This document shows positions 7,296-14,379 of a stretch of 16,794 nt of DNA, one piece after another. The notes below the pieces were generated by a model. That model searched no databases. It had not been told where the DNA came from and worked only from the letters and a program-made list of their open reading frames with translations. Position numbers and translations under genes: made by a program. This DNA is from an uncultured Collinsella sp. (GTDB lineage: Bacteria > Actinomycetota > Coriobacteriia > Coriobacteriales > Coriobacteriaceae). The stretch covers positions 1 to 16,794 of the forward strand of contig URRN01000022.1 of NCBI GenBank assembly GCA_900550185.1, in the 5' to 3' direction. Positions within the stretch are counted from its first letter, which is position 1; every line of letters begins with the position of its first letter.

Positions 7296-7369
7296 CCTTT
7301 GACCTGTACGACACCGTCGACTCTTTTATCGCCTATATCGCACGCGTTGAGGGGCTTTCTCCCAACACG
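7289..7369 (+). other. N-terminal coding stretch of the Xer recombinase without a standard start codon
   Basis: The xer frame is open from 7247, and its translation over this stretch (DSFIAYIARVEGLSPNTVTAY) is typical of the start of a Xer core-binding domain. No ATG, GTG or TTG occurs in frame before GTG 7370. A good ribosome binding site GGAGG (7278-7282) sits 6 nt before GTC at 7289, one base away from GTG. An ATA at 7292 overlaps the trmFO TAG. Coding here is well supported; the initiation codon is not. Confidence 0.7.
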
Positions 7370-8212
7370 GTGACGGCCTATGGCTCGAGGCTGGAGCGCT
7401 TTGCTGCCTGGTGCGAGCGTGAGGATATCGATGCTTTCGCTGCCGACGTGCGCACCATTCGTCGCTATCTTGCTGAGCTTTCGCGTGAGCAGGTGGCTCC
7501 CCGAACGCTTGCGGCGCACCTGTCGGCTATTCGATCTCTCTATCGCTGGATGGCTGCCGAGGGGGTCGTGGAGGGCGATGTGGTCTCGGCAATTTCCTCG
7601 CCCAAGCTCCCGCGCGATCTACCTGGTGTGCTGACGACCCAACAGGTGGAGGCGCTGCTCAAGACGCCTGATACCTCAACACCCGCGGGACTGCGCGATG
7701 CGGCGATGCTCGAGCTGCTCTATGCCTCGGGCGCCCGTATCTCTGAGCTCGCAGCACTCAATGTGGAGTCCATTGCGTGGTCCGAACGCACGCTGCGCCT
7801 GTGGGGCAAGGGGAGCAAAGAACGTATCGTCCCTCTGTATCGTCGTGCGCTCGAGGCGACGCGTCTCTATATTGAGGAGGGAAGGCCGGAGTTGCTCGCT
7901 CAGGCAAAGCGTCGTGACCCCGTTACCGGGCCGCATCCGTTGCTTATATCGGCGCGCGGTAATCGCATGAGTGCCGCCATGCTCAGGCGGCGGTTTCATA
8001 CGCTGGCGACGCTCGCCGGCATGCCTGCCGACATCGCCCCGCATGCGATGCGCCATACCTTTGCGACCGACTTGCTCGAGGGCGGTGCGGACCTGCGCTC
8101 GGTTCAAGAGCTGCTGGGCCATGCGAGCCTGTCCACGACGCAGATCTACACGCATCTCACACCCGATCGGCTTAAGCGGGCTGTGGCTCAAGCCCATCCC
8201 CGCGGCGAATAG
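7370..8212 (+). CDS. xerC: Tyrosine recombinase, XerC/XerD family
   Basis: Xer recombinases resolve chromosome dimers at dif during division. The given start, GTG 7370, is the first standard start codon, but the family match continues upstream to about 7289, which would make 307 residues. All catalytic residues are visible: Arg in ASGARISELAA (codon 7736), Lys in GKGSKER, the HAMRHTFATDLLEGGADL box, LLGHASLSTTQ, and nucleophile Tyr in IYTHL (codon 8147). The N-terminal core-binding domain (RRYLAELSREQVAPRTLAAH) is also present. The place beside dprA/trmFO and before rpsB matches chromosomal xer genes of both actinobacteria and Bacillus (codV), and no att sites or mobile genes flank it. XerC versus XerD cannot be settled by motif alone; context favours XerC. 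Confidence 0.88.
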   Translation: MTAYGSRLERFAAWCEREDIDAFAADVRTIRRYLAELSREQVAPRTLAAHLSAIRSLYRWMAAEGVVEGDVVSAISSPKLPRDLPGVLTTQQVEALLKTPDTSTPAGLRDAAMLELLYASGARISELAALNVESIAWSERTLRLWGKGSKERIVPLYRRALEATRLYIEEGRPELLAQAKRRDPVTGPHPLLISARGNRMSAAMLRRRFHTLATLAGMPADIAPHAMRHTFATDLLEGGADLRSVQELLGHASLSTTQIYTHLTPDRLKRAVAQAHPRGE

Positions 8213-8261
8213 TGGCTGGGACGTCCCGCGCCGCGCTCAGGTGTGTGGTTTTGATTGCGGG

Positions 8262-8290
8262 TTGGCAGGAAGATGCATTCCTGCTATCAT
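8262..8290 (+). promoter_or_regulatory. Strong promoter of rpsB-tsf with extended -10
   Basis: A -35 box TTGGCA (8262-8267) and a -10 box TATCAT (8285-8290) are separated by 17 bp. TGC directly before the -10 gives the extended TGn motif. Transcription would start near 8297, leaving a leader of about 135 nt before rpsB. It is the best promoter in the window, as suits ribosomal genes. Confidence 0.75.
8265..8284 (+). promoter_or_regulatory. Perfect 7-6-7 dyad inside the rpsB promoter spacer
   Basis: GCAGGAA (8265-8271) is the exact reverse complement of TTCCTGC (8278-8284), with 6 nt between. The dyad overlaps the end of the -35 box and runs up to the first base of the -10 box. The placement suits a repressor or activator operator; no regulator is identified. 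Confidence 0.4.
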
Positions 8291-8296
8291 TCATCG

Positions 8297-8431
8297 GGTT
8301 GCTTCACGGCAACAGGTTTTTATCACGCACGCGCGGCTACTTCATACCGTGGTGCCCGGGCTTTGGTAGCACATGTCCGGGTTGGTTTTGGAGGATGACC
8401 CCGCGCGGAGGCAAACCACAGGAGGTTTAAC
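8297..8431 (+). promoter_or_regulatory. rpsB 5' leader, possible S2 autoregulation element
   Basis: About 135 nt lie between the inferred transcription start and rpsB. CCCGG (8355-8359) can pair with CCGGG (8377-8381), flanked by G-U pairs. GGTTT (8384-8388) can pair with AAACC (8413-8417) just before the ribosome binding site AGGAGG (8420-8425). S2 leader RNAs are known upstream of rpsB in other bacteria. Assigning this one to such a family is speculative. Confidence 0.35.
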
Positions 8432-9160
8432 ATGGCTACCAAGATTAATATCCGCACCCTGCTCGAGGCCGGCTGCCACTTCGGTCACCAGACCCGTCGC
8501 TGGAACCCCAAGATGAAGCCGTTCATCTTCGGTGAGCGCAACGGCATCTACATCCTCGACCTCAAGCAGACCATCCTCGACGCCGACCAGGCCTACACCT
8601 TCGTCAAGAACGTCGCCAAGGGTGGCAACGTGCTGTTCGTCGGCACCAAGAAGCAGGCTCAGGAGGCCGTCAAGAACGCTGCTGAGCGCGCCAACATGCC
8701 TTACATCAACCAGCGTTGGCTCGGCGGTATGCTGACCAACTTCGTCACCATCCGCTCCCGCATCAACCGCATGGAGGAGCTCGAGGCCATGGTCGAGGAC
8801 GGCCGCATGGCTGTTCTGCCTAAGAAGGAGCAGGCTGTTCTCGGCAAGGAGCTCACCAAGCTCCAGACCAACCTCGGTGGCGCCCGCGACATGAAGGGTC
8901 TGCCCCAGGCTCTCTTCGTCATCGACACCAAGCGCGAGGAGAACGCCATCAAGGAGGCTCAGCGCCTGAACATCCCCGTCGTCGCTCTGATCGACACCAA
9001 CTCCGATCCCGACGAGGTCGAGTACGGCATCCCCTGCAACGATGACGCTATCTCCGCTGTCACCCTTATGTGCGAGCTCATGGCTGACGCCTGCCTCGCT
9101 GGCTCTGGTAAGGAGCAGGTCTCCGAGGCCGAGATGGCCGCTGAGCCCAAGGCCGAGTAA
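8432..9160 (+). CDS. rpsB: 30S ribosomal protein S2
   Basis: S2 is a late-assembling small-subunit protein needed for S1 binding and initiation. The 242-residue product contains the signatures LLEAGCHFGHQTRRWNPKMK, GIYILDLKQT, FVGTKKQAQEAV, MPYINQRWLGGMLTNF, PQALFVIDTKREENAI, VVALIDTNSDPDEVEYGIPCNDDA. Length is normal for the family. The ATG follows AGGAGG (8420-8425) by 6 nt. Codon choice is strongly biased (AAG, CTC, ATC, CGC), sharper than in comM or dprA, as expected for high expression. It is co-transcribed with tsf, which begins 45 nt downstream with no terminator between. Confidence 0.98.
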   Translation: MATKINIRTLLEAGCHFGHQTRRWNPKMKPFIFGERNGIYILDLKQTILDADQAYTFVKNVAKGGNVLFVGTKKQAQEAVKNAAERANMPYINQRWLGGMLTNFVTIRSRINRMEELEAMVEDGRMAVLPKKEQAVLGKELTKLQTNLGGARDMKGLPQALFVIDTKREENAIKEAQRLNIPVVALIDTNSDPDEVEYGIPCNDDAISAVTLMCELMADACLAGSGKEQVSEAEMAAEPKAE

Positions 9161-9205
9161 ATCAGTCTTAGTTAATTCTTTTTCATCTCTTTGAAAGGAA
9201 CCACA

Positions 9206-10075
9206 ATGGCCCAGATTACCGCCGCTATGGTCAAGCAGCTCCGCGAGATGACCGACTCCCCGATGATGGAGTGCAAGAAGGCTCTCGTCGAGGCTGACGG
9301 CGACATGGACGCCGCTGTCGACGTTCTGCGTAAGAACGGTCTTGCCAAGGCTGCCAAGAAGGCTGGCCGTGAGACCAACGAGGGCGCTGTCGCCGCGTTC
9401 GTCTCCGAGGATGGCAAGACCGGCGCTCTGCTCGAGCTCTCCTGCGAGACCGACTTCGTTGGCTCCAACGCCAAGTTCACCGGCTTTGCTTCTAAGGTCG
9501 CTGAGGTTGTCGCTACCACCGAGCCTGCTGACGTCGACGCTCTGCTCGAGAAGCCGATGGGCGAGGAGACCGTTTCCTCCGAGCTCACCGAGATGATTCA
9601 CATCATGGGCGAGAACATGAAGATCTCCCGCTTCGCTGCCCGCAAGGCTGAGAACGGCGCGCTCGCTTCTTACATCCACATGGGTGGTAAGATCGGCGTC
9701 CTCGTCGAGTTCGCCTTCGAGAAGGCCGAGACCGCTCAGGCTGAGTCCTTCAAGACCTTCGCTCACGACGTTGCCCTTCAGGTTGCCGCCGTCGCCCCGA
9801 TCTGCGCTACCCGCGATCAGGTTCCGGCCGAGACCGTCGAGCACGAGAAGCAGATCTACATGGCCCAGGCTGCCGAGTCCGGCAAGCCCGAGGCTATCCA
9901 GGAGAAGATGGCTGTTGGCCGTCTGGAGAAGTTCTACAAGCAGTCCGTGCTCACCGAGCAGGAGTTCATCAAGGACAGCTCCCTCACCATCAAGAAGTAC
10001 GCTGAGCAGGTCTCCAAGGAGCTCGGCGACACCATTACCGTCGTTGCCTTTGACCGTCTGGTCCGTGGCGAGTAA
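9206..10075 (+). CDS. tsf: Elongation factor Ts
   Basis: EF-Ts is the guanine-nucleotide exchange factor for EF-Tu. The 289-residue product starts with the UBA-like domain (VKQLREMTDSPMMECKKALV). It continues with DMDAAVDVLRKNGLAKAAKKAGRETNEG, the conserved ELSCETDFVGSNAKF that contacts EF-Tu, and the dimerisation-type repeats with HIHMGGKIGVLVEF-like sequence. I chose the ATG at 9206, 6 nt after AAAGGA (9194-9199). An in-frame TTG at 9191 lies before that site. The gene shares the biased codon use of rpsB and is closed by an intrinsic terminator, so rpsB-tsf form a separate two-gene unit. Confidence 0.97.
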   Translation: MAQITAAMVKQLREMTDSPMMECKKALVEADGDMDAAVDVLRKNGLAKAAKKAGRETNEGAVAAFVSEDGKTGALLELSCETDFVGSNAKFTGFASKVAEVVATTEPADVDALLEKPMGEETVSSELTEMIHIMGENMKISRFAARKAENGALASYIHMGGKIGVLVEFAFEKAETAQAESFKTFAHDVALQVAAVAPICATRDQVPAETVEHEKQIYMAQAAESGKPEAIQEKMAVGRLEKFYKQSVLTEQEFIKDSSLTIKKYAEQVSKELGDTITVVAFDRLVRGE

Positions 10076-10098
10076 ATAAGCTCTTGTAGCTGGTAATG

Positions 10099-10133
10099 AG
10101 CAGGCTGTGGGTTTTACTCACAGCCTGCTTTTT
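10099..10133 (+). terminator. Intrinsic terminator of rpsB-tsf
   Basis: AGCAGGCTGTG (10099-10109) pairs perfectly with CACAGCCTGCT (10119-10129) over 11 bp. A further G-U and G-C pair can close the loop. TTTTT follows at 10129-10133. It separates the rpsB-tsf unit from pyrH. Confidence 0.93.
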
Positions 10134-10154
10134 CATGGCTCTTATCAGAGCCTT

Positions 10155-10163
10155 TGATATCAT
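10155..10163 (+). promoter_or_regulatory. Extended -10 promoter of the pyrH operon
   Basis: TGA followed by TATCAT (10158-10163) makes an extended -10 motif, the same TGnTATCAT as before rpsB. No good -35 box lies 16-18 bp upstream. The start site would be near 10170, leaving a leader of about 23 nt before the TTG start. Confidence 0.55.
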
Positions 10164-10192
10164 ATTGAGAGTCTAATTAAAGGAGGATCGCT

Positions 10193-10915
10193 TTGTCCGA
10201 CATCCGATATAAACGAGTGCTTCTTAAGCTTTCCGGCGAAGCGCTGATGGGCGACGGCCAATATGGCATCGACCCCAAGGTTACCGACCATCTTGCCAAG
10301 CAGGTCAAGGAGCTGCTTGCCGTTGGCCATGAGGTCGGCGTCGTTGTCGGCGGCGGCAATATTTTCCGCGGCATGGCCGGCGCTGCCGGTGGCATGGAGC
10401 GTGCTCAGGCCGACTACATGGGCATGCTCGCGACCGTTATGAACGCGCTCGCCCTGCAGGATGCTTTCGAGCATAACGACGTTCCCTGCCGTGTGATGAG
10501 CGCTATCCAGATGAACGAGATCTGCGAGCCCTATATTCGCCGTCGCGCCATCAACCACCTTTCCAAGGGCAACGTCGTTATTTTTGCCGCCGGTTCGGGC
10601 AATCCGTATTTTACGACCGACACCGCCGCGGCTCTTCGTGCGTGCGAGATCGGCGCCGAGATTCTGATTAAAGCCACCAAGGTTGACGGCATCTACGATA
10701 AGGATCCCGTCAAGTGCGCTGATGCCGTCCGTTTTGACAAGATTACCTATCACGAGGTTCTCGTTCGCGGTCTGCAGGTTATGGATTCCACGGCTACGGC
10801 CCTGTGCCAGGATAACCGTATGCCTATTTTGGTCCTCAACATCGATGGCGAGGACACCGTCAAGCGCGCGCTCGCGGGTGAGCCCGTCGGCACGCTCGTC
10901 TATCAGGAGGATTAA
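10193..10915 (+). CDS. pyrH: UMP kinase (uridylate kinase)
   Basis: PyrH phosphorylates UMP to UDP with ATP in pyrimidine nucleotide synthesis. The 240-residue product is full length for the bacterial hexameric amino-acid-kinase-fold enzyme. Motifs are YKRVLLKLSGEALMG, GVVVGGGNIFRG, DYMGMLATVMNALALQDAFE, FAAGSGNPYFTTDTAAALRA, ATKVDGIYDKDP and NRMPILVLN. The start is TTG: TTG TCC GAC follows AAGGAGG (10180-10186) by 6 nt, and no ATG offers a comparable start. It opens the operon pyrH-frr-uppS-cdsA-dxr-rseP-ispG, and frr starts 2 nt after its stop. Confidence 0.97.
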   Translation: MSDIRYKRVLLKLSGEALMGDGQYGIDPKVTDHLAKQVKELLAVGHEVGVVVGGGNIFRGMAGAAGGMERAQADYMGMLATVMNALALQDAFEHNDVPCRVMSAIQMNEICEPYIRRRAINHLSKGNVVIFAAGSGNPYFTTDTAAALRACEIGAEILIKATKVDGIYDKDPVKCADAVRFDKITYHEVLVRGLQVMDSTATALCQDNRMPILVLNIDGEDTVKRALAGEPVGTLVYQED

Positions 10916-10917
10916 GC

Positions 10918-11454
10918 ATGGCAGAGAACATCACCGCCCATATGGACAAGTCGCTCGAGTCCCTCAAGCATAACTTCTCCAAGGTTCGTACCGGCCGCGC
11001 CAATGCCAACATTCTGTCCGACATCACCGTCGATTATTACGGTGTTCCCACGCCGGTCACGCAGGTTGCCGCCGTCAAGACCCCCGAGGCCCATATGCTG
11101 CTCATCGAGCCGTGGGACAAGGCACTCATCAATGCTATCGTCAAGGCCATCGGCGCTTCCGATCTGGGTATTACCCCCAACTCCGATGGCACCGTCGTTC
11201 GTCTTCCGTTCCCGGCTCCCACTGAGGAGCGCCGTCGCGAGCTCGTCAAGGAGTGCCGCGAGTACGCCGAGCAGGCCAAGGTGTCTATCCGTAACATCCG
11301 TCGCGACTTCAACAACAAGCTCGAGCGCGATGAGGAGCTCACCGAGGACGATGTCCGTCGCGAGCAGGCCAAGGTCCAGAAGCACACTGATGAGTATGTC
11401 GCCAAGGTCGAGGAGCTTCTGAAGGAAAAAGAAGCCGAGGTCATGGAGATCTAA
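10918..11454 (+). CDS. frr: Ribosome recycling factor
   Basis: RRF splits post-termination ribosomes together with EF-G. The 178-residue product has the three-helix and beta-domain pattern: MDKSLESLKHNFSKVRTGRAN, DYYGVPTPVTQVA, IEPWDKALINAIVKAI, SDLGITPNSDGTVVRLPFP, TEERRRELVK and a charged C-terminal helix (RNIRRDFNNKLERDEELTEDD). It is about 7 residues shorter at the N-terminus than the usual 185. The ATG follows AGGAGG (10905-10910), which lies inside the end of pyrH, by 7 nt. Only 2 nt separate it from pyrH and 1 nt from uppS, so translation is probably coupled. Confidence 0.97.
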   Translation: MAENITAHMDKSLESLKHNFSKVRTGRANANILSDITVDYYGVPTPVTQVAAVKTPEAHMLLIEPWDKALINAIVKAIGASDLGITPNSDGTVVRLPFPAPTEERRRELVKECREYAEQAKVSIRNIRRDFNNKLERDEELTEDDVRREQAKVQKHTDEYVAKVEELLKEKEAEVMEI

Positions 11455-11455
11455 G

Positions 11456-12250
11456 GTGCAATACGACGAGCATAAACTGGTCGAGTACTTTGCCGACGCC
11501 CCTGCGGGCGTCGGTTTTTCCGACCTTGACCTTAATAACATTCCGCACCATATCTCGTGCATCATGGACGGTAACGGTCGTTGGGCCACGTCGCGCGGTC
11601 TTGCACGCACCGAGGGCCACAAGGCGGGTATCGTCTCCCTGCGCGAGATCATTACCGCATGCGTGCGCTTGGGTGTCGACGTCCTTTCGGCCTATGCGTT
11701 TTCGACCGAAAACTGGAATCGTCCGCAGCATGAGGTCAACGTTTTGATGCATTTGTTTGCCAAGACGTTTATCGATGAGTTGCCGCTGCTTAAGCGCGAA
11801 AACGTTCGCGTTGTCTTTTTGGGCGATATTTCCGCACTGCCTAAGAAGACCCGCGATGTCTTTGAGCGAGGTCTTGCCGAGTGCGCCAATCACACCGGCA
11901 TGACGCTGGCGCTTGCCGTCAACTACGGCGCGCGTGCCGAGATTACCCGCGCTGTCCGTCAGATCGCATCCGACGCTGCCGCCGGTAAGATCGATCCTGC
12001 CGCAATTGATGACGACATGGTGGCTTCCCACCTCTATACCGCCGGTCTTCCCGATCCCGAACTTGTGATTCGCACCTCTGGTGAGCTGCGCCTTTCGAAC
12101 TATCTGCTGTGGCAGGTGGCTTATTCCGAATTCTACGTCACCGATACCTATTGGCCCGACTTTGATCGTTGGGGCCTTGTCGACGCCATTTTGGCCTATC
12201 AGGGCCGTGACCGTAGGTTTGGTGGTCTGAGCAAGACCGAGGAGGCTTAA
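11456..12250 (+). CDS. uppS: Isoprenyl transferase, probable undecaprenyl-diphosphate synthase
   Basis: This cis-prenyltransferase adds isopentenyl units to farnesyl diphosphate to make the undecaprenyl carrier for peptidoglycan and other polymers. The 264-residue product shows the catalytic CIMDGNGRWATSRG (Asp38), RTEGHKAG, LSAYAFSTENWNRP, VNYGARAEI, and the C-terminal RTSGELRLSNYLLWQVAYSE followed by WPDFD. About 12 residues precede the position of the shorter E. coli enzyme. The start is GTG at 11456, 7 nt after GGAG (11445-11448) inside frr and 1 nt after its stop. Product chain length cannot be read from motifs, so another polyprenyl length is possible. Its substrates come from the pathway of dxr and ispG in the same operon. 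Confidence 0.95.
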   Translation: MQYDEHKLVEYFADAPAGVGFSDLDLNNIPHHISCIMDGNGRWATSRGLARTEGHKAGIVSLREIITACVRLGVDVLSAYAFSTENWNRPQHEVNVLMHLFAKTFIDELPLLKRENVRVVFLGDISALPKKTRDVFERGLAECANHTGMTLALAVNYGARAEITRAVRQIASDAAAGKIDPAAIDDDMVASHLYTAGLPDPELVIRTSGELRLSNYLLWQVAYSEFYVTDTYWPDFDRWGLVDAILAYQGRDRRFGGLSKTEEA

Positions 12251-12252
12251 TC

Positions 12253-13167
12253 GTGTCCGATCGTCCCAAGGCATCTGCTCCCAAGACGCCAGTTTCCGCG
12301 GCGCCTGCGCGCAAGGCTGCCACTGCGGGAGCGCCTGCAGCGAAGAGCGGCACCGGTTCGTGGCTGGCGGGCTTTATTACCCGTGCCGCCGCCGGTATCG
12401 TCTACGCCGTTGTCTTTATCCTGTGCCTGGTTTTGGGTATCGTGCCCACGGCCATCTTTGTTTCTGTCATGAGCGGTCTGTGCTGCTATGAGTTTTTCCG
12501 TATGACAAGGCTCGATGGCAAGATGGCTAACGAACGCATGGGTATCGCTGCCGCCGTACTCTTTCCGCTGTCGGCGTTGGGCGATTCGATGTTGCTGAAT
12601 GCCCTGCTTTTTGCCTTGATGCTCGCTGTGGGCATTTGGTATGTCTGGTCGCCGCGTACCCGCATCTCTGATGTGGCCGTGACGCTCATGGGTCCCATCT
12701 ACACTGGCTTTATGCTGTCGGCTATCGTGCTGCTGCGCGATGCCGTGCCCGGTTTTGCCGGCGCCCTGCTTTCAGTGGGCGTTTGCGCGTCCCTTTGGGT
12801 CTCCGATTCGTTTGCCTACATCGTGGGCAGCCGTATCGGCAAGCACAAGATGGTTCCCAAGATCTCCCCCAAAAAGAGCTGGGAGGGGTTTGCCGGCGGC
12901 ATCTTGGGCTCGGTTTTGATTTGGCTCATCCTGTGGGCGACGCACTTCTACAAGCTCAGCCTGCCCTATGCGCTGCTATGCGGCGTGGTCGTGTCCATTC
13001 TGGGCGTTATCGGCGATCTTATCGAGTCGCGCATCAAGCGCGGTGTGGGCGTCAAGGATTCCGGCAACCTTATCCCGGGCCACGGCGGAATGCTCGATCG
13101 TAGCGATTCGCTTATCTTCGGTTGCATCACCGCACAGCTGTTGCTGATGATCGGAGGCGTGCTGTAA
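12253..13167 (+). CDS. cdsA: Phosphatidate cytidylyltransferase (CDP-diacylglycerol synthase)
   Basis: CdsA makes CDP-diacylglycerol from phosphatidic acid and CTP at the membrane, the branch point of phospholipid synthesis. The 304-residue product has many hydrophobic segments and the C-terminal signature ESRIKRGVGVKDSGNLIPGH followed by GGMLDRSDS, with the conserved metal-binding Asp residues. The motif PKKSWEGFAGG is also typical. The first about 35 residues are rich in Ala, Pro and Lys (MSDRPKASAPKTPVSAAPA) and look disordered and cytoplasmic, which is unusual for E. coli-type CdsA but common in GC-rich actinobacteria. The start is GTG at 12253, 7 nt after GAGGAGG (12239-12245). The stop overlaps the dxr start by one base (TAATG). 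Confidence 0.96.
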   Translation: MSDRPKASAPKTPVSAAPARKAATAGAPAAKSGTGSWLAGFITRAAAGIVYAVVFILCLVLGIVPTAIFVSVMSGLCCYEFFRMTRLDGKMANERMGIAAAVLFPLSALGDSMLLNALLFALMLAVGIWYVWSPRTRISDVAVTLMGPIYTGFMLSAIVLLRDAVPGFAGALLSVGVCASLWVSDSFAYIVGSRIGKHKMVPKISPKKSWEGFAGGILGSVLIWLILWATHFYKLSLPYALLCGVVVSILGVIGDLIESRIKRGVGVKDSGNLIPGHGGMLDRSDSLIFGCITAQLLLMIGGVL

Positions 13168-14354
13168 TGTCCTTCCAGACGACGTATGGCCCCGATGGAC
13201 GCCTTCGCGTTGCCATCCTGGGTTGTACGGGCTCTATCGGCACCCAGGCGCTCGATGTGTGCCGCCAGCATGCCGATCGCCTGCAGGTGACGGCGCTGTC
13301 CGTTAATTCCAGCACCTCGGAGCTCGTTGCCGCTGCCCGCGAGTTCTCGGTTCCGGCGGTTGCCGTTGCCGATGTCGCTCATGGCGATGACGCCGTGCTG
13401 CAGGAGTTGCCCGAGGGCACACAGCTCGGCGTTGGCGCGCAGGCGGTTTGCGAGCTCGCGCGTCGCGACGATGTCGACTGCGTGCTCGTCGCTATTGTGG
13501 GCGCCGCCGGTCTCGAGGCGAGCCATGCGGCCTTGACCTCGAATAAGCGCCTTGCCCTTGCCAACAAGGAGTCCCTCGTCGTCGGTGGCAACTTGCTTAT
13601 GCCGTTGGCGCAACCGGGCCAGCTTATTCCGGTCGACTCTGAGCATTCCGCCATCTACCAGTGCTATCTGGGGGAGAACCCGCGCGAGGCCCACTGCATT
13701 TGGCTCACCTGCTCGGGCGGTCCGTTCTTTGGCCGCACGCGCGACGAGCTCGATCGCGTGACGCGTGCCGATGCCCTCGCGCATCCCACGTGGGCCATGG
13801 GTGCCAAGATCACCATTGACTCCGCCACCCTCATGAACAAGGGCCTGGAGCGCATTGAGGCCATGCATCTGTTTAACTGCGACCTCGATTTCATTAACGT
13901 GGTCGTGCAGCGTCAGTCCAAGATTCACTCTATGGTCGAGTTTGCCGACGGCTCCGTGATGGCGCATCTCGGTGCTTCCGACATGCGTATTCCCATCCAG
14001 TTCGCGTTCTCGTATCCCGAGCGTTGGGATACTCCGGCGCCTCGTATCGATTTCCGCGAGCTGGGGCAGCTCACGTTTGATGCTGCCGACATGGATACCT
14101 TCCGCTGTCTGGCACTGGCCGAGCGTGCCGGCAAGACGGGTGGCACCATGCCGTGCGTGCTCAATGCCGCCAACGAGGTCGCCGTCGATGCCTTCCTGCA
14201 CGATGGCTGCAGCTTTACCGATATCGATCGCATTGTGGAATCCTGCATGGACGCCCACGATATGCAGGTGGTCGATTCGTTTGAGCAGCTTCGCGACATC
14301 GATGCGTGGGCGCGTGAAAAGGCTGCGCAGGTGCTCGCCGCAACCCGTTCCTAA
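13167..14354 (+). CDS. dxr: 1-deoxy-D-xylulose 5-phosphate reductoisomerase
   Basis: Dxr converts DXP to 2-C-methyl-D-erythritol 4-phosphate using NADPH, the first committed step of the MEP isoprenoid pathway and the target of fosmidomycin. The 395-residue product carries the NADPH site RVAILGCTGSIGTQ (E. coli has GSTGSIG), NKESLVVGG, PVDSEHSAIYQCY with metal ligands Asp157 and Glu159, LTCSGGPFF, and HPTWAMGAKITIDSATLMNK continuing to GLERIEA with ligand Glu228. The ATG at 13167 overlaps the cdsA stop, with GGAGG (13153-13157) 9 nt before. The frame is open further upstream to 13122 but only inside cdsA. A 25-nt gap leads to rseP. Confidence 0.97.
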   Translation: MSFQTTYGPDGRLRVAILGCTGSIGTQALDVCRQHADRLQVTALSVNSSTSELVAAAREFSVPAVAVADVAHGDDAVLQELPEGTQLGVGAQAVCELARRDDVDCVLVAIVGAAGLEASHAALTSNKRLALANKESLVVGGNLLMPLAQPGQLIPVDSEHSAIYQCYLGENPREAHCIWLTCSGGPFFGRTRDELDRVTRADALAHPTWAMGAKITIDSATLMNKGLERIEAMHLFNCDLDFINVVVQRQSKIHSMVEFADGSVMAHLGASDMRIPIQFAFSYPERWDTPAPRIDFRELGQLTFDAADMDTFRCLALAERAGKTGGTMPCVLNAANEVAVDAFLHDGCSFTDIDRIVESCMDAHDMQVVDSFEQLRDIDAWAREKAAQVLAATRS

Positions 14355-14379
14355 CCCATAAGGATTGCTTTTTCGTTTT

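Noticed and set aside
7289..8212. Xer recombinase as the integrase of a mobile element
   Set aside because: No att repeats, tRNA or cargo genes are near; its place between trmFO and rpsB is the conserved chromosomal xer position.
8218..8227. Palindrome GGGACGTCCC just after xer, considered as a terminator or operator
   Set aside because: It has only 5 bp per arm, no loop and no T-run, and lies far from the -35 box; in GC-rich DNA this is easily chance.
8212..8430. A 72-codon plus-strand frame between xer and rpsB, a possible small protein or leader peptide
   Set aside because: It would span the rpsB promoter and its leader, starts on the xer stop region without a clear ribosome binding site, and lacks recognisable features.
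8342..9844. A 500-codon open frame on the minus strand opposite rpsB and tsf
   Set aside because: It mirrors two certain ribosomal genes and comes from their strong codon bias (CTC/GAG complementing each other). The product is Leu/Gly/Asp-rich without recognisable motifs, and it would cross the rpsB promoter side and intergenic gap.
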